64,000 nt of DNA. Source: Candidatus Binatia bacterium. GTDB taxonomy: Bacteria > Desulfobacterota > Binatia > Bin18. The translations under genes were made by a program, and so were the position numbers. Position 1 is the first letter of the stretch; every line of letters begins with the position of its first letter. Location: the NCBI GenBank assembly GCA_022820725.1, contig JAJEFA010000001.1, positions 64,001 through 128,000 on the forward strand, given 5' to 3'. The notes beneath the pieces are model-generated. The model searched no databases and was not told where the DNA came from. It saw only the letters and a program-made list of their open reading frames with translations. Shown piece by piece: positions 60,950 through 64,000 of the stretch.

Positions 60950-61035
60950 GCTACGAGACGATTGCGATCATTGGTGGCGTCTTGGCTTTTGCGATGGTCG
61001 GTGGAACGGCGTGGCTGATTGTTAGGTCCATGTGA
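60946..61035 (+). CDS. 29-residue single-span membrane peptide
   Basis: A short ORF with a strong GGAGGAAG site. Sequence begins MSYETIAIIGGVLAFAMVGG and ends WLIVRSM: a single transmembrane helix with a short N-terminal tail. It overlaps the preceding membrane gene (ATGA), which supports real translation. Too short to assign; possibly a subunit or regulator of the 79-residue membrane protein. Confidence 0.45.
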   Translation: MSYETIAIIGGVLAFAMVGGTAWLIVRSM

Positions 61036-61124
61036 TCGGACCGGCTCACACCCACCCCCATATATCTTGCGGCCGGGCGCTTCTGAAGCCCAGATTGTCA
61101 ATCCGGCCCGACCGCCTCTCCCTT

Positions 61125-62207
61125 TCAGCCTTCCCCGCCCAGCTTGTCTCGAACAAGCCGCCCCATCTCCCGGCAGCCAACCACGCGGCACTCGGGCTGA
61201 GCAATATCCGGCGTGCGGTAGCCATTTCCCAGCACCTGATCGACCGCTTCTTCAATCGCCAGGGCGGCCTCGTCCTGGCCAAAGGAGAGACGCAACATCA
61301 GCGCGGTGGACAGAATCATGGCCAGCGGGTTGGCCTTGTCCTGACCCGCAATATCCGGCGCCGTACCATGAATGGGCTCAAACAGACCGCGGCTGCCCTC
61401 GCCGAGCGACGCAGAGGGCAGCAGGCCCATGGACCCGGCCAGCATTGAGGCCTCGTCCGTTAAAATATCACCAAACATGTTTTCCGCGGCAATCACATCA
61501 AAGTCGGCGGGTCGCCGGATCAGATGCATCGACATGGCATCCACCAACACGTCTTCATACTCGACATCGGGATACTCTTGGGCGACTTCATTGGCGACTT
61601 CGCGCCACATGCGTGAGGATGCCATGATGTTGGCCTTATCGACCGAGGTGAGCTTTTTGCGCCGCTTCCGCGCCAGGTCGAATGAGGCCCGCATCAGTCG
61701 TTCGACCTCTCCCTCGGTATAGAAAATCGTATCGACCGCCTCCCGCCCGGACGGTCCGGTCCGGCGTTCGCTCGGCCGGCCATAATAGACGCCCCCGGTC
61801 AGCTCTCGGACGACCATGAGATCAACGCCTTCCAGGACTTCGGGCTTCAAGGTCGAGGCGTGCAGCAGGTGACGGTTGACCTGGACCGGTCGCAGGTTGG
61901 CGAAGAGTGCCAACTCTTTGCGCAACCCAAGAATAGCTTGCTCGGGTCGGACCGAGGCTTTCGGGTCGTCCCATTTCGGTCCCCCGACGGCACCGAGTAG
62001 GACGGCGTCGCTTTCTTTAGCGAGCCGCAGGGCCGAGTCCGCCAGGGCCACACCATGTTCGTCAATCGAGCAGCCACCCGCCAGAGCCGGCTCAAAAGAA
62101 AACGCAATGCCAAATCGTGAACCAATAATCTCGAGGACTTTGATTGCCTCGCCCATGACCTCGGGGCCAATGCCGTCACCACTAAATACTGCAATATTAT
62201 GCGACAT
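61125..62207 (-). CDS. leuB: 3-isopropylmalate dehydrogenase
   Basis: 360 residues from ATG 62207, with AAGGAG upstream; the frame continues to 62300 without a site. Oxidises and decarboxylates 3-isopropylmalate in leucine synthesis. [29 protein letters not shown] and the metal-binding [18 protein letters not shown] are conserved; the NAD loop [14 protein letters not shown] and [15 protein letters not shown] also fit LeuB. Follows leuA at 104 bp on the same strand. Confidence 0.95.
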   Translation of the reverse strand: MSHNIAVFSGDGIGPEVMGEAIKVLEIIGSRFGIAFSFEPALAGGCSIDEHGVALADSALRLAKESDAVLLGAVGGPKWDDPKASVRPEQAILGLRKELALFANLRPVQVNRHLLHASTLKPEVLEGVDLMVVRELTGGVYYGRPSERRTGPSGREAVDTIFYTEGEVERLMRASFDLARKRRKKLTSVDKANIMASSRMWREVANEVAQEYPDVEYEDVLVDAMSMHLIRRPADFDVIAAENMFGDILTDEASMLAGSMGLLPSASLGEGSRGLFEPIHGTAPDIAGQDKANPLAMILSTALMLRLSFGQDEAALAIEEAVDQVLGNGYRTPDIAQPECRVVGCREMGRLVRDKLGGEG

Positions 62208-62311
62208 GCTTTCTCCTTTTCGTCGGTCAAATCCATCACAAACAGGAGCACAAGCAAATAGGGGCGACCGTCTGGCCACCCCTTGATACTCACCCGTCAC
62301 GCAGATGAGAC

Positions 62312-63865
62312 TTATGGCCCCTCGCGATGGACGCCGGACCGGTCTCCATAGCGTTCCATTTGAGCGAACTTATTGAGCGCATTAGTGAAGGCCAACGCAC
62401 TGGCCATAATAATGTCAGTATGGGAGCCCTGGCCGTTCACGGAGGTCCCGTTTTTGCGCAGGAGGCACGATACCTCGCCCTGGGCATCGGTCCCACCGGT
62501 GATGGATTTAACCGAGTAGCGCTCTAACTTCAGGTCCATTTGTGCAATTTGAGCAATCGCCTTGTAACAGGCGTCAACCATACCGTCGCCAGAGGCATTC
62601 TCAATCAATTCCTCACCGTTCACCTTCATCTTTACGGTGGCATGCGGAACCGCCATGCTGGATGAGGTGACATTCATATACATCAACTCGTACTTCTCGG
62701 GGATACGGGCCGTCTCTTCCATCACAATCGCCATCAGGTCTTCGTCGTAGACGCTCTTTTTCTTGTCGGCCAAGGCCTTAAAACGCATGAAGGCCTTATT
62801 CATATCAGTCCCCGTATAATCAATGCCCAGGAATTTCAGCCGCTCAATAAAAGCGTGCCGACCCGAGTGTTTTCCCAAGACGAGTCTGTTGCTGTCCAAA
62901 CCTATCGTCTGGGGCTGCATGATTTCATAGGTCAGCTTGTATTTCAGCACACCGTCCTGGTGAATACCGGCTTCGTGAGCAAAGGCATTATCACCGACCA
63001 CCGGCTTGTTGATGGGGACGGTAATGCCGGTAATTTGAGACAGGAGTTGACTGGAGGGGTAAATCTGCTCGGTCACGACCTGGGTGCCGACATTGGCGAA
63101 CACATCCTCGCGCGTTCGGAGTGCCATGACCACTTCTTCCATGGACGTATTCCCCGCGCGTTCGCCTATACCGTTAATCGTACATTCCACTTGGCGGGCA
63201 CCGTTCTCAATGGCTGCCAGGGAGTTGGCTACGGCCAGGCCCAAATCGTTGTGGCAATGGGCACTCCACGTCACATCTCCACCGCCGGGAACCGTTTCCC
63301 GCAGATACTGAAACAGGGCACCGAACTGATGGGGAATGGCATAGCCGGTAGTGTCCGGGACATTAATGGTCACGGCTCCAGCCCGAATGACCTCACCGAA
63401 AATCTGGACCAGAAAGTCACGATCCGTGCGAGAGGCGTCTTCGGCTGAAAACTCGATATAGTCCAGGTGTTTTTTCGCATATTCGACCGCCCAGACCGCA
63501 GCGTCAACGCACTCCTGACGACTCATCATGAGTTTATGCTTGAGATGAATGTCAGAGGTCGCAATAAAAATATGCACCCCGGGCTGCTTGGCCTGCTCGA
63601 CGGCCCGAATCGCGCGCCGAATATCGTCCTCCTTGGTACGCGACAGACTCAGGACAATAGGCGTTGAGACGAGTCCGGCAACACGCCGGACCGATTCAAA
63701 GTCTCCCTCTGATGACGCGGCGAAGCCGGCCTCGATCACGTCCACATTGAGCTTTTCGAGTTGTCCGGCGACCATCACCTTTTCTTCGATATTCATGGTC
63801 GCGCCGGGCGACTGCTCACCGTCGCGCAGCGTGGTATCAAAAATTTTTACAAATTCGCGTTCCAT
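62312..63865 (-). CDS. leuA: 2-isopropylmalate synthase
   Basis: 517 residues from ATG 63865, with GGAGGACGTT upstream. N-terminal catalytic domain: [17 protein letters not shown] and [18 protein letters not shown] (metal-binding HxH), then a C-terminal LeuA dimer regulatory domain ([34 protein letters not shown]), so leucine feedback inhibition is expected. DINQDGV-type [18 protein letters not shown] is typical of the long bacterial type. A terminator-like hairpin precedes it. Confidence 0.95.
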   Translation of the reverse strand: MEREFVKIFDTTLRDGEQSPGATMNIEEKVMVAGQLEKLNVDVIEAGFAASSEGDFESVRRVAGLVSTPIVLSLSRTKEDDIRRAIRAVEQAKQPGVHIFIATSDIHLKHKLMMSRQECVDAAVWAVEYAKKHLDYIEFSAEDASRTDRDFLVQIFGEVIRAGAVTINVPDTTGYAIPHQFGALFQYLRETVPGGGDVTWSAHCHNDLGLAVANSLAAIENGARQVECTINGIGERAGNTSMEEVVMALRTREDVFANVGTQVVTEQIYPSSQLLSQITGITVPINKPVVGDNAFAHEAGIHQDGVLKYKLTYEIMQPQTIGLDSNRLVLGKHSGRHAFIERLKFLGIDYTGTDMNKAFMRFKALADKKKSVYDEDLMAIVMEETARIPEKYELMYMNVTSSSMAVPHATVKMKVNGEELIENASGDGMVDACYKAIAQIAQMDLKLERYSVKSITGGTDAQGEVSCLLRKNGTSVNGQGSHTDIIMASALAFTNALNKFAQMERYGDRSGVHREGP

Positions 63866-63891
63866 AACGTCCTCCTGCGTGTTGTCGATAT

Positions 63892-63922
63892 AAAAAAAGG
63901 GCTGCGGGTATACCCGCAGCCC
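63892..63922 (-). terminator. Terminator/attenuator-like hairpin before leuA
   Basis: A perfect 24-bp palindrome (63899-63922) made of GGGCTGCGGGTA and its complement, followed on the minus strand by seven T (63892-63898). It lies 27 bp upstream of the leuA start, so it would either end an upstream transcript or attenuate leuA. Confidence 0.75.
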
Positions 63923-63932
63923 TCTCAAACAA

Positions 63933-63966
63933 GAGGCCACGGATCAGAACTTCCGCCCGTGGCCTC
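63933..63966 (-). promoter_or_regulatory. Second hairpin of the leuA leader
   Basis: GAGGCCACGG (63933-63942) pairs with CCGTGGCCTC (63957-63966), loop of 14 bases. With the terminator-like hairpin it forms a two-hairpin leader typical of attenuation. No clear Leu-rich leader peptide or T-box sequence (AGGGTGGNACCGCG) was found in the visible part. Confidence 0.5.
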
Positions 63967-64000
63967 CAAGAGTCTGGTGCGACCTATGCACCTCCCTCGG

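Overview
The window reads as the chromosome of a Gram-negative bacterium. It encodes a TolC/CusC-type outer-membrane channel, several lipobox lipoproteins, DapF, Aat and PlsY. Coding density is high: no gap between genes exceeds about 260 bp. The gene mix (argBDFGH joined to dapFAB, HemQ, a SoeABC-like sulfite dehydrogenase, a probable selenoprotein) suits a deep-branching proteobacterial-like lineage such as Deltaproteobacteria or Tectomicrobia. That placement is inference and was not tested with marker genes.

Layout. 1-1655: end of a nucleotidyltransferase gene, an alpha/alpha-toroid prenyltransferase-like protein and a Rieske ferredoxin. 1715-8741 (minus): a CusCBA-type heavy-metal efflux operon with a small Cys/His-rich exported protein in front. 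8812-12377: a class V aminotransferase, lipoproteins and a TPMT-like methyltransferase. 12453-19797 (plus): a probable sulfur oxidation operon made of a persulfide dioxygenase-rhodanese fusion, a fused SoeB-SoeC subunit, SoeA and a SulP anion transporter. 19811-20443: a YefM-YoeB toxin-antitoxin pair with its palindromic operator. 20633-27002: glutamate-cysteine ligase, then a run with E1 alpha/beta, an AcoX-like NAD kinase-fold protein, a D-2-hydroxyacid dehydrogenase and a cupredoxin-like lipoprotein. 27007-31893: a PuuD-like membrane protein, CrcB, a phosphotransferase, an AhpD-like gene with an in-frame TGA that probably encodes selenocysteine, Aat and a PIN-domain toxin-antitoxin pair. 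31960-41138 (minus): arginine and lysine/diaminopimelate biosynthesis in one run, argB-argD-argF-argG-argH-lipoprotein-dapF-dapA-dapB. 41249-48304: HemQ, ThiO, a CDGSH protein, a tandem-repeat secreted protein, a second Rieske protein, an RlmD-like rRNA methyltransferase and small genes. 48401-53912: tRNA-Pro(CGG), plsY, glnB-glnA behind a sigma-54 promoter, an SDR, an LMW phosphatase, a CoA-binding protein and a NUDIX hydrolase. 54049-61035: an accessory island. 61125-63865 (minus): leuB and leuA behind a terminator-like leader.

The most unusual region is 54049-60629. Five genes overlap or nearly overlap end to end: a dynamin-family GTPase, a small protein with a glycine-rich transmembrane hairpin, a 1036-residue HerA/DUF87-type ATPase, a protein whose C-terminal part looks like a polymorphic-toxin nuclease domain, and a 109-residue protein resembling an immunity protein. 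Two very small membrane proteins follow. I know of no named system with this composition. It is the best candidate here for an undescribed membrane-remodelling, DNA-translocating or defence/conflict system. The second strong lead is the AhpD-like gene at 29616-30206. Its TGA sits exactly where the family has the second Cys of the CxxC motif and is followed by a SECIS-like hairpin.
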